From: Pseudomonadota bacterium
Lineage (GTDB): Bacteria; Pseudomonadota; Gammaproteobacteria; Burkholderiales; SG8-39
NCBI GenBank assembly: GCA_021811085.1
Contig: JAJZPQ010000027.1
Coordinates: 1-47,158 of the forward strand
DNA: 47,158 nucleotides
Reading direction: 5' to 3'
The translations under genes were made by a program, and so were the position numbers. Below, in pieces: positions 1 through 6,886 of this stretch. The notes beneath the pieces are model-generated. The model worked only from the letters and a program-made list of their open reading frames with translations. It searched no databases and had not been told where the DNA came from. Each line of letters begins with the position of its first letter. Positions within the stretch are counted from its first letter, which is position 1.

Positions 1-452
1 AGTGGTGCGGCGTCTCGGTCGATGGCCTCGTGGACGAGGACGGCACGATCGAGATCAAGTGCCCCAACCCAGAGACGCACATGAACACGTTGCTGCTTCG
101 CAGCGAGGCGCTCGCGAAGGTGCTGCTTGGCGAAGCCCAGGCGAACCCCGCCGTGCTCGTGCCCGAGGAACACATGCCGCAGATTCAAGGTGGGCTCTGG
201 GTGACGGGCCGGAAGTGGTGCGACTTCGTTTCCTACGATCCGCGCTTTCCCGAGGGGCTGCGCCTGTATGTGCAGCGCGTGTACCGGGACGAGGCGTATA
301 TCGCCAAGCTCGAAGCCGGGGTGCGTAAGTTCCTCGAAGAGGTCGAGGAGGCGGTGACGATGATCCTCGGGGTGGATGCCGTGTCGGCTGCGCCTGCGCC
401 GGAGCCGGTGAAGGACATCTTCTCGGCAATGGCTGGCCTGAAGGCGGCATGA
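1..452 (+). CDS. YqaJ-family viral recombinase / exonuclease, 5' truncated
   Basis: The frame is open from base 3 and about 149 C-terminal residues are visible, so the start lies left of the window. The first visible residues give a D-G-L-V segment followed by T-I-E-I-K-C-P. This matches the Asp...Glu-x-Lys metal-binding core of the lambda-exonuclease/YqaJ nuclease fold. Next comes a segment around HMPQIQGGLWVTGRKWCDFV, typical of the family's Q-x-x-G-x-x-x-x-t-G-x-x-W-x-D motif. Members degrade one strand of duplex DNA to feed phage single-strand annealing recombination. The SSB gene 1.7 kb downstream fits. No annealing protein is visible; it may lie to the left. Its stop overlaps the next gene by ATGA. 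Confidence 0.85.
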   Translation, partial: WCGVSVDGLVDEDGTIEIKCPNPETHMNTLLLRSEALAKVLLGEAQANPAVLVPEEHMPQIQGGLWVTGRKWCDFVSYDPRFPEGLRLYVQRVYRDEAYIAKLEAGVRKFLEEVEEAVTMILGVDAVSAAPAPEPVKDIFSAMAGLKAA

Positions 453-799
453 GGCACCTCCTCGCCATCGCCTGCGCCGTTGCGCTCTCGGGCTGCGCCT
501 CGGTGCGACCGCTGGGCGACCCGGAGAACTACAAGCCGTGCGCCGCGGCCGACATCGCCACAAGCGGCGTCGCGTTCGCGAGCGGCGTCGCCACCGAAGG
601 CAACCCGCTCGTGCGCGCCGCCACGGTGAAGGCCCTGGGGCCGGTGCTGGGGCCAGTGGGCGCGATCGCCGGGCTCGCCTACCTCACCTACCGCGCGATC
701 AAGACGATCGACGTACCGGCTGTCACGGCTGTCAACACGGTGGGCACCTGCGCCGTGGCAACCAACAACCTCGCTGTGATTCTAGGAGCAAGACTATGA
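449..799 (+). CDS. Small phage-encoded lipoprotein
   Basis: The product has 116 residues. The N-terminus is a short signal peptide with a clear lipobox, L-S-G-C, placing the lipidated cysteine at residue 16. A second hydrophobic, Gly/Ala-rich stretch near residues 66-88 could be a membrane segment. The ATG overlaps the stop of the exonuclease gene and the stop overlaps the next ATG, so it is translated with the recombination genes. Function is not recognised. Lipoproteins in temperate phages can act in lysis (o-spanin) or superinfection exclusion. The position in the early module and the absence of an i-spanin-like partner argue against a spanin. The lipoprotein call is firm; any role is inference. 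Confidence 0.7.
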   Translation: MRHLLAIACAVALSGCASVRPLGDPENYKPCAAADIATSGVAFASGVATEGNPLVRAATVKALGPVLGPVGAIAGLAYLTYRAIKTIDVPAVTAVNTVGTCAVATNNLAVILGARL

Positions 800-1692
800 G
801 CGCACTACTGCACCAACTTCCCGCACACCCGCTTCCGCCTGCGCGCCTGGAGCGCATCACCCCGCAGCTCGCCGAGGAGTGGCTCTCCACGATGCGCGCC
901 AATCGCTCCCCGTCTGAGGCCGTGGTCTTCAAGTACGCGATCGAGATGGACGAGGGCCGCTGGAAGGTGAACGGGGAGACGATCAAGTTCAACGCCAAAG
1001 GGCAGCTCTTCGATGGGCAGCATCGGCTTCGCGCCTGCATCCTCGCGGGCAAGCCCTTCCTATCCCTCGTCGCCCGCGGGCTGGAGGAGGACGTGTTCTG
1101 CACCGTGGACGTGGGTCGCAACCGCACCCACGCGGACATCTTCTCGATCGCCGGATGGACGCAGAATCGCAATGCGTCTGCCACCGCCTCGATCATCTAC
1201 TTCTACTCGAAGGGGATGGCGACCTGGAAGGGGCCGACCTCGAACCGGCGCTTCAAGCGCGGCACAGCCCTGGCCGACAAGCTGAAGACGATGCCAACGC
1301 GCTCGGAGTCGGTGAGCCGAGACGAGTTGCTGCAATTCGCCGAGCCCTTGCGCGAGGCGATCACGGGCGCGCTGCGCTTTGCCGAGCGCAGCCCGGCGAA
1401 GCGGCTGATCTCGATCCCGACGATCGCGGCGCTCTACTACCTATTCCGCGACAAGAGTGTGCCCGAGGCCGAGCGCTTTTTCGAGGACATCGGCTCTGGC
1501 GTGGGGCTCCTACGCGATGACCCGGTGTACGTGCTGCGCGAGCGCATCCTCGCCACCAAACGCGACGACATGAACATGCGCCGCTGGCCGCAGATCGGCC
1601 TTTGCATCGTGGTGTGGAATAAGCGCCGCGAAGGCAAACGCTGCAAAACATTGCGCATCACCGATGGCGATGCGTTTCCCAAAATCAAATAA
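796..1692 (+). CDS. ParB/Srx-fold-like phage protein
   Basis: The product is 298 residues from ATG at 796, which has a good Shine-Dalgarno (aggagc) and overlaps the preceding stop. The open frame extends upstream but would run through the lipoprotein gene, so the shorter start is preferred. Residues about 17-80 carry an N-terminal pattern ending in G-Q-L-F-D-G-Q-H-R-L-R-A at 69-80. The D-G-Q-H-R box marks the ParB/sulfiredoxin-type nuclease or NTP-binding fold found in many phage early proteins. The rest is helical with no clear motif. It lacks a recognisable ParB helix-turn-helix, so a partition role is not supported. Function is unknown. Confidence 0.65.
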   Translation: MSALLHQLPAHPLPPARLERITPQLAEEWLSTMRANRSPSEAVVFKYAIEMDEGRWKVNGETIKFNAKGQLFDGQHRLRACILAGKPFLSLVARGLEEDVFCTVDVGRNRTHADIFSIAGWTQNRNASATASIIYFYSKGMATWKGPTSNRRFKRGTALADKLKTMPTRSESVSRDELLQFAEPLREAITGALRFAERSPAKRLISIPTIAALYYLFRDKSVPEAERFFEDIGSGVGLLRDDPVYVLRERILATKRDDMNMRRWPQIGLCIVVWNKRREGKRCKTLRITDGDAFPKIK

Positions 1693-1701
1693 GGGCATCG
1701 C

Positions 1702-2094
1702 ATGAGCCGCGCGATCAACATCCCGCCGATGAATGTATCCGTCCTGCAAAGTGCGCTGGAGCGATTGCGGGCGCCGGATGCCGGCGTCGTCATCCAGATC
1801 GAACCAGGACACACGACGGTAGGTGGCACGCCATGCGTACCGATCTTGCGGGTGCATGCGGGTTTCGACTGGGATTCCGGCAAGGTTTTCCTCAACCCAG
1901 GACAGAGGTTGGGCATCGTCGGTGACGAGCTGATTGCGCTACGAGAGCGCACCAACGACACAAACGAGACGCTGGCATGGATTCGCATGCAGCTTCGCGA
2001 TAAGCGTCTCACACCGGAGCAGAAGATCGCCGAGGTTCGCAACACGATCAACGCGCACGCCAAGAAACACGGGCTGCCGCAACTTACCAACTAA
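1702..2094 (+). CDS. Phage protein of unknown function
   Basis: The product has 130 residues, starts 9 bp after the previous stop behind an aaggg ribosome-binding site, and ends 11 bp before ssb. The first two thirds look beta-rich, with an amphipathic N-terminal helix ([13 protein letters not shown]). The C-terminal third is charged and helical and includes [18 protein letters not shown] do not recognise the family. The position between the ParB-like gene and ssb suggests it is part of the replication/recombination transcript, but that is context only. Confidence 0.6.
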   Translation: MSRAINIPPMNVSVLQSALERLRAPDAGVVIQIEPGHTTVGGTPCVPILRVHAGFDWDSGKVFLNPGQRLGIVGDELIALRERTNDTNETLAWIRMQLRDKRLTPEQKIAEVRNTINAHAKKHGLPQLTN

Positions 2095-2105
2095 AGGAGC
2101 AACAC

Positions 2106-2540
2106 ATGGCATCAGTGAACAAGGTCACATTGATCGGCAACCTCGGCAAAGACCCAGAGACGCGGTTCCTGCCTGATGGCAAGGCGGTCGCGAACTTCTC
2201 GGTCGCCACCACCGACACCTGGAAGGATAAGGACTCGGGGGAGAAGCGCGAGGCAACCGAATGGCACCGCATCACCGCGTTCGGGCGCCTGGCTGAAATC
2301 TGCGGCGAGTACCTGAAGAAGGGCAGCCAGGTGTACGTCGAGGGCAAGCTCGTCACCCGCAAGTGGCAGGACAAGGACGGCCAGGATCGCTACACCACGG
2401 AGATTCACATCCACGATCTGAAGATGCTGGGCGGCCGGCCCGAGGGCGGATCGAGCGCGCCGCGGCGCGAAGCGGAGAAGCCTGCGGGTAAGAAGCCGGC
2501 CGGGCAGTTTCAGGACCTGGACGACGACTTGCCCTTCTGA
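2106..2540 (+). CDS. ssb: Single-stranded DNA-binding protein (phage copy)
   Basis: The product has 144 residues. Residues 1-110 form the SSB OB-fold, beginning with the conserved N-K-V-x-L-I-G-N-L-G-x-D-P-E-x-R pattern and including E-W-H-R-I-x-x-F-G-R-L-A-E-I and Y-V-E-G-K-L. A short Pro/Gly/Lys linker leads to the acidic tip D-D-D-L-P-F, the peptide by which SSBs recruit exonucleases, primase and repair helicases. The linker is shorter than in a typical 170-residue host SSB, as is usual for phage copies. It sits behind a strong aaaggagc ribosome-binding site and belongs with the YqaJ exonuclease at the left end. Confidence 0.95.
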   Translation: MASVNKVTLIGNLGKDPETRFLPDGKAVANFSVATTDTWKDKDSGEKREATEWHRITAFGRLAEICGEYLKKGSQVYVEGKLVTRKWQDKDGQDRYTTEIHIHDLKMLGGRPEGGSSAPRREAEKPAGKKPAGQFQDLDDDLPF

Positions 2541-2542
2541 TA

Positions 2543-2737
2543 ATGCCATACGCCGACTATCAGAAGCAGCTCAGTGTGAATCGGGAGCGCCAGCGCACTC
2601 CGCAAGGCGCCGCTAACCATGTTCGCGCCAACCGGGAATACCGTCATCGGAATCGCCACAAGCTCGCGGCGCACAAGGCGCAGCTCACCGAGGCGCTCAC
2701 CTTCGGCGACAACCGCAACGGTGCGAGCCCGGCATGA
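2543..2737 (+). CDS. Small basic phage protein, unknown
   Basis: The product has 64 residues, starts 2 bp after the ssb stop and overlaps the next gene by ATGA. It is strongly basic and reads as one helix rich in Arg, Asn, His and Lys (RANREYRHRNRHKLAAHKAQ). This resembles the basic spacer helix that precedes HNH or zinc modules in phage endonucleases, but no HNH residues or cysteines follow. It may be a nucleic-acid-binding small protein or the remnant of a larger nuclease. Assignment as a gene rests on tight packing and codon phase; function is unknown. Confidence 0.5.
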   Translation: MPYADYQKQLSVNRERQRTPQGAANHVRANREYRHRNRHKLAAHKAQLTEALTFGDNRNGASPA

Positions 2738-2985
2738 GGGGTGCAGTCTTCAGCCGCTACGAGGAAGTGTTCTACGCGATCGGCTATGCCGATGATGCGG
2801 TCGGACTTGCGCGCGCGCTGAACGGCGAGGAGGAACGATCGCCGACGACGACACGCGACAAGCGAATCATCTACATGGAGCGCGTCGCCTCGGCCCCGGT
2901 GCATAAGCAAGAATTGAGAAAGCAATACCTCGAACTGGCGCGGCAGCGCGCAAAAGAGCTGCCGCACATCAAGGAAGCACCATGA
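2734..2985 (+). CDS. Small phage protein, unknown
   Basis: The product has 83 residues. The ATG overlaps the preceding stop (ATGA). The N-terminal half contains YEEVFYAIGYADDAVGLA and the C-terminal half is a charged helix ending QYLELARQRAKELPHIKEA. The family is not recognised. Directly after the TGA the same frame continues for 13 sense codons (P-Y-A-E-L-G-D-M-I-P-R-G-H) to a TAG. This looks like a phage-type peptide and is discussed as a possible broken gene. Confidence 0.5.
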   Translation: MRGAVFSRYEEVFYAIGYADDAVGLARALNGEEERSPTTTRDKRIIYMERVASAPVHKQELRKQYLELARQRAKELPHIKEAP

Positions 2986-3183
2986 CCCTACGCAGAGCTG
3001 GGGGACATGATACCGCGCGGGCACTAGGCTGGCAGGTCTGTGCGTGCCGTGCGGGCGGGGCGGACCCCCGGCGCCGTGCCTTACAGCGCGGTCAGCTTAT
3101 TCCGCTTCGCCGCCTACCGGCCGCACTGTGGGCGGCAACCTGCCTTACCACAGACGACCTATCACAAACGGAGGGACGCGCTA
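2986..3183 (+). other. 198-bp gap with possible gene remnant
   Basis: No convincing intact gene is seen between the 83-residue protein and the zinc protein. An ATG at 2982 overlapping the previous stop opens a 70-codon frame to 3194, but its Arg/Ala/Cys-rich translation has no family features. A GTG at 3040 would extend the downstream zinc protein by 48 residues in frame. That extension has GC-rich third positions and natural-looking composition, so it cannot be excluded. Confidence 0.35.
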
Positions 3184-3753
3184 ATGCCTCGTGACGCAAA
3201 GGGCAACTGGCTCTACCAGCCGCGCGGCTACACGCACAAGCCGTGTCCGGGCTGCGGCGGTGCCGAGCTGCGCCCATCGAAGGGAGTGTGCAATGAGTGC
3301 AAACATGCCATCAACTCACAGCGCGCTCTGAGAGAAGAAATCAAGGCGCGCGGATCGTCAGTGATTAAACAATTCAATGTTCCGCATGCTCCGCACTGGC
3401 TGCCCTACATCTCCCACGACCATTATGACGATAGGGGCCACGATCATCCATTGCAAACCGCGTTCCACAAACTTGCGATGGAGGTGAGTCAGAAGAACGA
3501 TGGCCGCGCGATCGACTTCCAGAATGTGCCTGGCCTGTTCAATCGCCTCCCTGGGGATGACCACTGTTCCAGCAACGAGACGCGCCTGTTCGATGAGCGT
3601 GTCGCCCTCGCTCTTCGTGCGTTGTTCGATTGCGCCCGGAAGGTAACGGAGAGCGCCTACAAAGAGGGCGTCCAATACGGCCGCTCACTGCTCATGCAAC
3701 TGAACGCCGGAGATATTTCCCCAGCGGATTTTAATAGGAGGGGCGATGTATGA
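3184..3753 (+). CDS. Phage protein with N-terminal zinc ribbon
   Basis: The product has 189 residues from ATG at 3184, about 8 bp after a ggaggg ribosome-binding site. Cys21, Cys24, Cys36 and Cys39 (C-P-G-C...C-N-E-C) form a clear zinc ribbon. The rest is helical, with a His/Asp-rich segment near residues 70-85 (PYISHDHYDDRGHDHP) and no recognised enzyme motif. The stop overlaps the start of the winged-helix gene by ATGA, so the two are probably translationally coupled. A DNA-binding or structural zinc role is likely; function is otherwise unknown. An in-frame GTG at 3040 is a possible earlier start. Confidence 0.6.
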   Translation: MPRDAKGNWLYQPRGYTHKPCPGCGGAELRPSKGVCNECKHAINSQRALREEIKARGSSVIKQFNVPHAPHWLPYISHDHYDDRGHDHPLQTAFHKLAMEVSQKNDGRAIDFQNVPGLFNRLPGDDHCSSNETRLFDERVALALRALFDCARKVTESAYKEGVQYGRSLLMQLNAGDISPADFNRRGDV

Positions 3754-4061
3754 GTGAACACGCCACCCACGTCATGCACGAGCACTCGATCGAGAGCTAC
3801 CGCTTGGCGATCGCGGCATTGAGCGAGCGCGCCACCTTGATCCGCAACTGGGTCGAGCGCCACGGCCCGGCCACCGATCGCGAGGTGATGACAGGCCTTG
3901 GCTTCACCGACCCGAACAAGGTGCGCCCTAGGATCACCGAGCTGGTCGATGCCAAGCTCTTCATCGAGATCGGCAAACGTCACGAGAACGGCCGCCCGGT
4001 TCGCGTGGTGGACCTCGCCCCAATCCAACGTCAACAGGAGTCCCTATTCCATGCACATTGA
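3750..4061 (+). CDS. Winged-helix phage protein with C-terminal clamp-binding-like peptide
   Basis: The product has 103 residues. Residues about 25-90 read as a winged helix-turn-helix: helix LIRNWVERHG, helix TDREVMTGLGF, recognition helix NKVRPRITELVDAKLF, then a wing IGKRHENGRPVRVVDL. The extreme C-terminus is Q-E-S-L-F at residues 96-100 followed by H-A-H. This resembles the Q-x-x-L-F family of beta-clamp-binding peptides. The gene overlaps the sliding clamp gene by 11 bp, so a clamp-loading or clamp-tethered role is attractive. The fold call is fairly secure; clamp binding is inference. Confidence 0.7.
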   Translation: MSEHATHVMHEHSIESYRLAIAALSERATLIRNWVERHGPATDREVMTGLGFTDPNKVRPRITELVDAKLFIEIGKRHENGRPVRVVDLAPIQRQQESLFHAH

Positions 4062-5139
4062 AACCGCAGAGCTGCGCCGCGCCTTCGACTCGGTGCGCCA
4101 CGTCGCCGACAGCAGCACCGCCCTCACCGCATTGGCGGGCGGCCAGGTGCGCCTCCATACCCCCGAGGGCGGGCGCCTCGTGCTCACCGCGCGCGACGAT
4201 CACCTGGAGGCCACCGACGCCCTGCCCTGCGATGGTGAGGCGCTCGACGTGTGCCTGCCCGCCTCCCGCATCGCTTCGGTGCTCGTGACCGCGGGCGATG
4301 CGATCTCGATCGAGCACACCGGCCCCAAGGCGCTCGTGAAGTCAGGCCGCAGCCGGCATACGATCGCCTGCCTGCCTGGGGAGAAGATGGCCTCGATCGC
4401 GCTCGAAGGCGAGCCGCGCACGCGCATCTCGGCCCCCGACATGGGCAAGATCATCGCAAGCGTCATCTGGGCCGCGGCCAAGGGGCGCTTAGACATCCCG
4501 GCCTTAAACGGCATCCACCTCTGCGCCGATGCCGAACACGTCACGGCCACGGCCACCGACGCCGGGATGCTCGCCACACATTGCTGTGATGTCAAAGCGC
4601 AGTCCGGGCCGGAACAGAGCTTCGATGCGGTCATCAGCCTTGTCGCCGCGCAGCGCATCGTGGCGCTCACCCCAGAGCACGTCGAGGTGCGCGCCGGCAC
4701 GCTGCGCTTTCTCGCGGCCAACAATCGCGCGCTCACGGTGCGAACGCTCGCCTTCACCTACCCTGACTGGAAGAAGCTCTTTCCCCAGGCCGAGGGCGGG
4801 ATCAAGGTCAACCGCGAGGAGTTCCTGAGCGCGGTGACGGCCGCGGCGAGCTACGACGAGATCAAGGGCAAGGACAAGTCGATGCGCGCGGTGATGCTGA
4901 AGTCGGACGGCGCCCGCCTCGTCGTCTATAGCCCAGGCCGCAACGAAGGCTGCCGCTACGAGATTGAGACAATCGGTTGCCAGGTTGAGGCGAGCTACCG
5001 TGCGAACTGCCTCGTGCGCGCGTTAAACGAGGTCGAGGCCGACGAGATCGAGCTGCTCTTCGCCACACGCGACGGCCACACCTATCTGCGCATCAACGAC
5101 GGGGAATGGCGCTTCTTGCTTGCGCCCTACACGATCTGA
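4051..5139 (+). CDS. dnaN-like: Phage-encoded DNA polymerase III beta sliding clamp homologue
   Basis: The product is 362 residues from ATG at 4051 (aggag 10 bp upstream), nearly the length of bacterial DnaN (about 366). Domain I shows A-L-A-G-G-x-V-R-L-H and the segment K-S-G-R-S-R-H-T-I-A-C-L-P-G-E-K around residues 100-115, matching the conserved k-x-g-r-s-x-f-x-L-x-t-L-p-x-e-x-f region of clamps. The C-terminus, F-L-L-A-P-Y-T-I, corresponds to the host x-x-v-M-P-M-R-L tail that lines the partner-binding cleft. The protein would form a ring on DNA and tether phage or host polymerase. No phage polymerase or clamp loader is in view. A clamp gene in a prophage of this size is uncommon. Confidence 0.85.
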   Translation: MHIETAELRRAFDSVRHVADSSTALTALAGGQVRLHTPEGGRLVLTARDDHLEATDALPCDGEALDVCLPASRIASVLVTAGDAISIEHTGPKALVKSGRSRHTIACLPGEKMASIALEGEPRTRISAPDMGKIIASVIWAAAKGRLDIPALNGIHLCADAEHVTATATDAGMLATHCCDVKAQSGPEQSFDAVISLVAAQRIVALTPEHVEVRAGTLRFLAANNRALTVRTLAFTYPDWKKLFPQAEGGIKVNREEFLSAVTAAASYDEIKGKDKSMRAVMLKSDGARLVVYSPGRNEGCRYEIETIGCQVEASYRANCLVRALNEVEADEIELLFATRDGHTYLRINDGEWRFLLAPYTI

Positions 5140-5156
5140 CCTACTGGAGACGAGCA

Positions 5157-5516
5157 ATGGGAAAAGTCGAACACCACTTTACTGTGAGCAGCATGAGTTC
5201 ACGCCAGCACGACGCGATCGCCTCGGCGCAGCGTGGCGACTGGGACTCGGCCGACAAGCTGGAGCTTGAGTACCTCACCAACAACAAGGCCAAGCTGTTC
5301 CCGTCCAAGATTCTCTACAAGCTCGGTCGCTTTGCAGAAGGGCGGCTGCGCGCCACCAAGCTCTACCGTGGCCTCGCACCCAATGGACAGATCGGCGTGC
5401 GCTGGACCACGGCCACAAAGCAGCAGGAAGAGGAAGGCGACTACGACGACGATGAGGTGTGGTTCACCGACATCGACGGCAACTTAATCGAGGTCGATCG
5501 GACGAAGTACAACTAG
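5157..5516 (+). CDS. Phage protein of unknown function
   Basis: The product has 119 residues from ATG at 5157 with ggag about 9 bp upstream. The middle is rich in Lys/Leu/Tyr (ADKLELEYLTNNKAKLFPSK). The C-terminus is strongly acidic (QQEEEGDYDDDEVWFTDIDG), a composition seen in DNA-mimic or small regulatory phage proteins. It follows the clamp gene by 17 bp and is probably co-transcribed. The family is not recognised. Confidence 0.6.
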   Translation: MGKVEHHFTVSSMSSRQHDAIASAQRGDWDSADKLELEYLTNNKAKLFPSKILYKLGRFAEGRLRATKLYRGLAPNGQIGVRWTTATKQQEEEGDYDDDEVWFTDIDGNLIEVDRTKYN

Positions 5517-5524
5517 GAGCAAGC

Positions 5525-5920
5525 ATGGATCACCAAACACTGTTCGGGCGCACCACGCTCGATAAGCTGTTCTGCAAATTCGAGTTCATCACACCGAGCA
5601 AGATGGGCCAAGTGAACTACTACCCCGCCACGCCTGGCTGGTTCTTGATCGGCGGCATGCCGGGGTTTCTGGATTTCAAGCATAGCCGCGTGCTCGCCGC
5701 GCACGTCAAGCGGCGCTACATCAACGACATCCAGGATCGCCTCTTCAACCGGGTGGTCGGTGAGTTCGAGATCATGCGCTCGCATCGCAATCCGCAACCC
5801 GAGACGATGCTGCTGGTGGCGCATGGCACGCACCGCATGAACAAGGTGGACGTGGCACTCATTCCCTACATGACAGACGAGGAGGTGGCCGAGTGGCTGA
5901 AGAACAATCTGGCGCGATAG
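5525..5920 (+). CDS. Phage protein of unknown function
   Basis: The product has 131 residues from ATG at 5525 behind the same ggagcaag leader that precedes several genes of this element. It is a mixed alpha/beta protein with aromatic N-terminus (LFCKFEFITPSKMG, GWFLIGGMPGF) and a helical C-terminus (TDEEVAEWLKNNLAR). No catalytic motif is seen. The next gene begins inside its last 28 bases. Function is unknown. Confidence 0.6.
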   Translation: MDHQTLFGRTTLDKLFCKFEFITPSKMGQVNYYPATPGWFLIGGMPGFLDFKHSRVLAAHVKRRYINDIQDRLFNRVVGEFEIMRSHRNPQPETMLLVAHGTHRMNKVDVALIPYMTDEEVAEWLKNNLAR

Positions 5921-6177
5921 GTGCCGCGGAGATAAACCAGAAATATATTTTCGTCGTCGTGCACAAGATGCGCCCTGTGGTGACGGTGCTTGCCGATGGC
6001 GGTATAGAGTTCGCCAATGGCTACACCCAGAGCGGCGGAGCACGCGCATTCTGGGAAGCGATTGCCAGGATGGCGCCCCCGATCCGGCGCGAGTTCGAGC
6101 TGCGGCACGCTTCGTTCGTGCTCGGGTTCGGCGTTGCGATTGCGGCGTGCATGCTCGCGCTGTGGCTGGGAAGATAG
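5893..6177 (+). CDS. Small tail-anchored membrane protein of the prophage
   Basis: The product has 94 residues from a GTG start at 5893, with an aggagg ribosome-binding site inside the upstream gene. The first 70 residues are soluble (VVVHKMRPVVTVLADGGIEF). Residues about 73-92 form one hydrophobic helix (FVLGFGVAIAACMLALWLG) ending in a final arginine, so the protein is predicted to be C-terminally anchored with its bulk in the cytoplasm. Such proteins can serve in phage exclusion or host-membrane modification, but nothing identifies this one. The 28-bp overlap supports translational coupling. Confidence 0.5.
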   Translation: MAEEQSGAIGAAEINQKYIFVVVHKMRPVVTVLADGGIEFANGYTQSGGARAFWEAIARMAPPIRREFELRHASFVLGFGVAIAACMLALWLGR

Positions 6178-6178
6178 C

Positions 6179-6379
6179 ATGACACCTGAACAGGACGCGG
6201 CTTACATTATCTCGCAGTCGGCATGCGCCATGATCGAGGCGATGGGAATGCAGGCGCAGAATCAACTTGCCACAGCGGAAGGCGCAAGCCTGCCCTATGG
6301 CGAGCACGAGTTCAAGGCGCTGATCGAGAAGCATGGCATCCACCACAACGCGGTGATGACCGCCATGCAAGGAAGGTAA
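6179..6379 (+). CDS. Small phage protein, unknown
   Basis: The product has 66 residues from ATG at 6179, one base after the previous stop. It is helical, with Met-rich AMIEAMGMQAQNQLATAEG, and ends HHNAVMTAMQGR. No motif is recognised. Acceptance rests on tight packing and lack of a better frame. Confidence 0.45.
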   Translation: MTPEQDAAYIISQSACAMIEAMGMQAQNQLATAEGASLPYGEHEFKALIEKHGIHHNAVMTAMQGR

Positions 6380-6384
6380 GAGAA

Positions 6385-6618
6385 ATGTCGCGACCGGAAT
6401 ACATCGTCCTCGTAGCCATAGCGATTATTCTTGCGGCGGCAGGCTTTGACATCTACGAATACACCGTGAGTCCGACGATCTCGATCCGCAAGAACGAGTG
6501 GCGTTGCACGAAATCGGCGCTGCGCACAACCCTTGCGCCGATGTGGGTTGGCAGCAACGTGGTGCTGCTGCCGCAGACTGAATCGGTGTGCGTGGAATAC
6601 AGCAGGACGGGGCCATGA
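6385..6618 (+). CDS. Small secreted or membrane-anchored phage protein
   Basis: The product has 77 residues from ATG at 6385 (aaggtaagag upstream). Residues 6-22 (YIVLVAIAIILAAAGF) form one hydrophobic helix, signal anchor or signal peptide. The remainder has two cysteines (W-R-C-T and V-C-V-E) that could form a periplasmic disulfide. The stop overlaps the next start by ATGA. Function is not recognised; position next to the integration module suggests a lysogeny-associated accessory gene. Confidence 0.5.
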   Translation: MSRPEYIVLVAIAIILAAAGFDIYEYTVSPTISIRKNEWRCTKSALRTTLAPMWVGSNVVLLPQTESVCVEYSRTGP

Positions 6619-6851
6619 ACACCCTCACTGAGGCCGCGCGACTATTTCTCACGCCAGAGGAGTTGCGCGAGCTGACCGGCCGCGCCTGGCGCAAGGATCA
6701 GATCGCGTGGCTGAAGGCGAAGGGCTACAAGCACGAGATCAACGCGCTCGGCCGAATCGTCGTCGCTAGGGCGCACGTCGAGGGCAAACTCGGCGCAGGC
6801 ACCCCTCCAGCACCCGAGCCTGACTTTACAGTTTTCGAGCGCAGGGCGTAG
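6615..6851 (+). CDS. DUF4224-like small DNA-binding protein next to integrase
   Basis: The product has 78 residues from ATG at 6615. The segment F-L-T-P-E-E-L-R-E-L-T-G-R-A-W-R-K-D-Q-I-A-W-L near residues 11-33, followed by G-Y-K-H-E-I-N-A-L-G-R-I-V-V, matches the DUF4224 family. These short proteins are typically encoded directly upstream of prophage integrases and resemble excisionase-like helix-turn-helix proteins. It lies 35 bp upstream of the integrase. A directionality-factor (Xis) role is plausible but inferred from position and size. Confidence 0.75.
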   Translation: MNTLTEAARLFLTPEELRELTGRAWRKDQIAWLKAKGYKHEINALGRIVVARAHVEGKLGAGTPPAPEPDFTVFERRA

Positions 6852-6854
6852 CAT
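6825..6854 (+). promoter_or_regulatory. Possible integrase promoter
   Basis: TTTACA (6825-6830) and TAGCAT (6849-6854) are spaced by 18 bp, ending 32 bp upstream of the integrase ATG. The -10 match is moderate. The integrase could equally be read from upstream. Confidence 0.3.
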
Positions 6855-6886
6855 AGAACGCTACACCGACATCCACAGGAGTCACC

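Noticed and set aside
2982-3194. 70-codon frame starting at an ATGA overlap
   Set aside because: Arg/Ala/Cys-rich product without features; overlaps the zinc-protein start. Kept only as part of the gap description.
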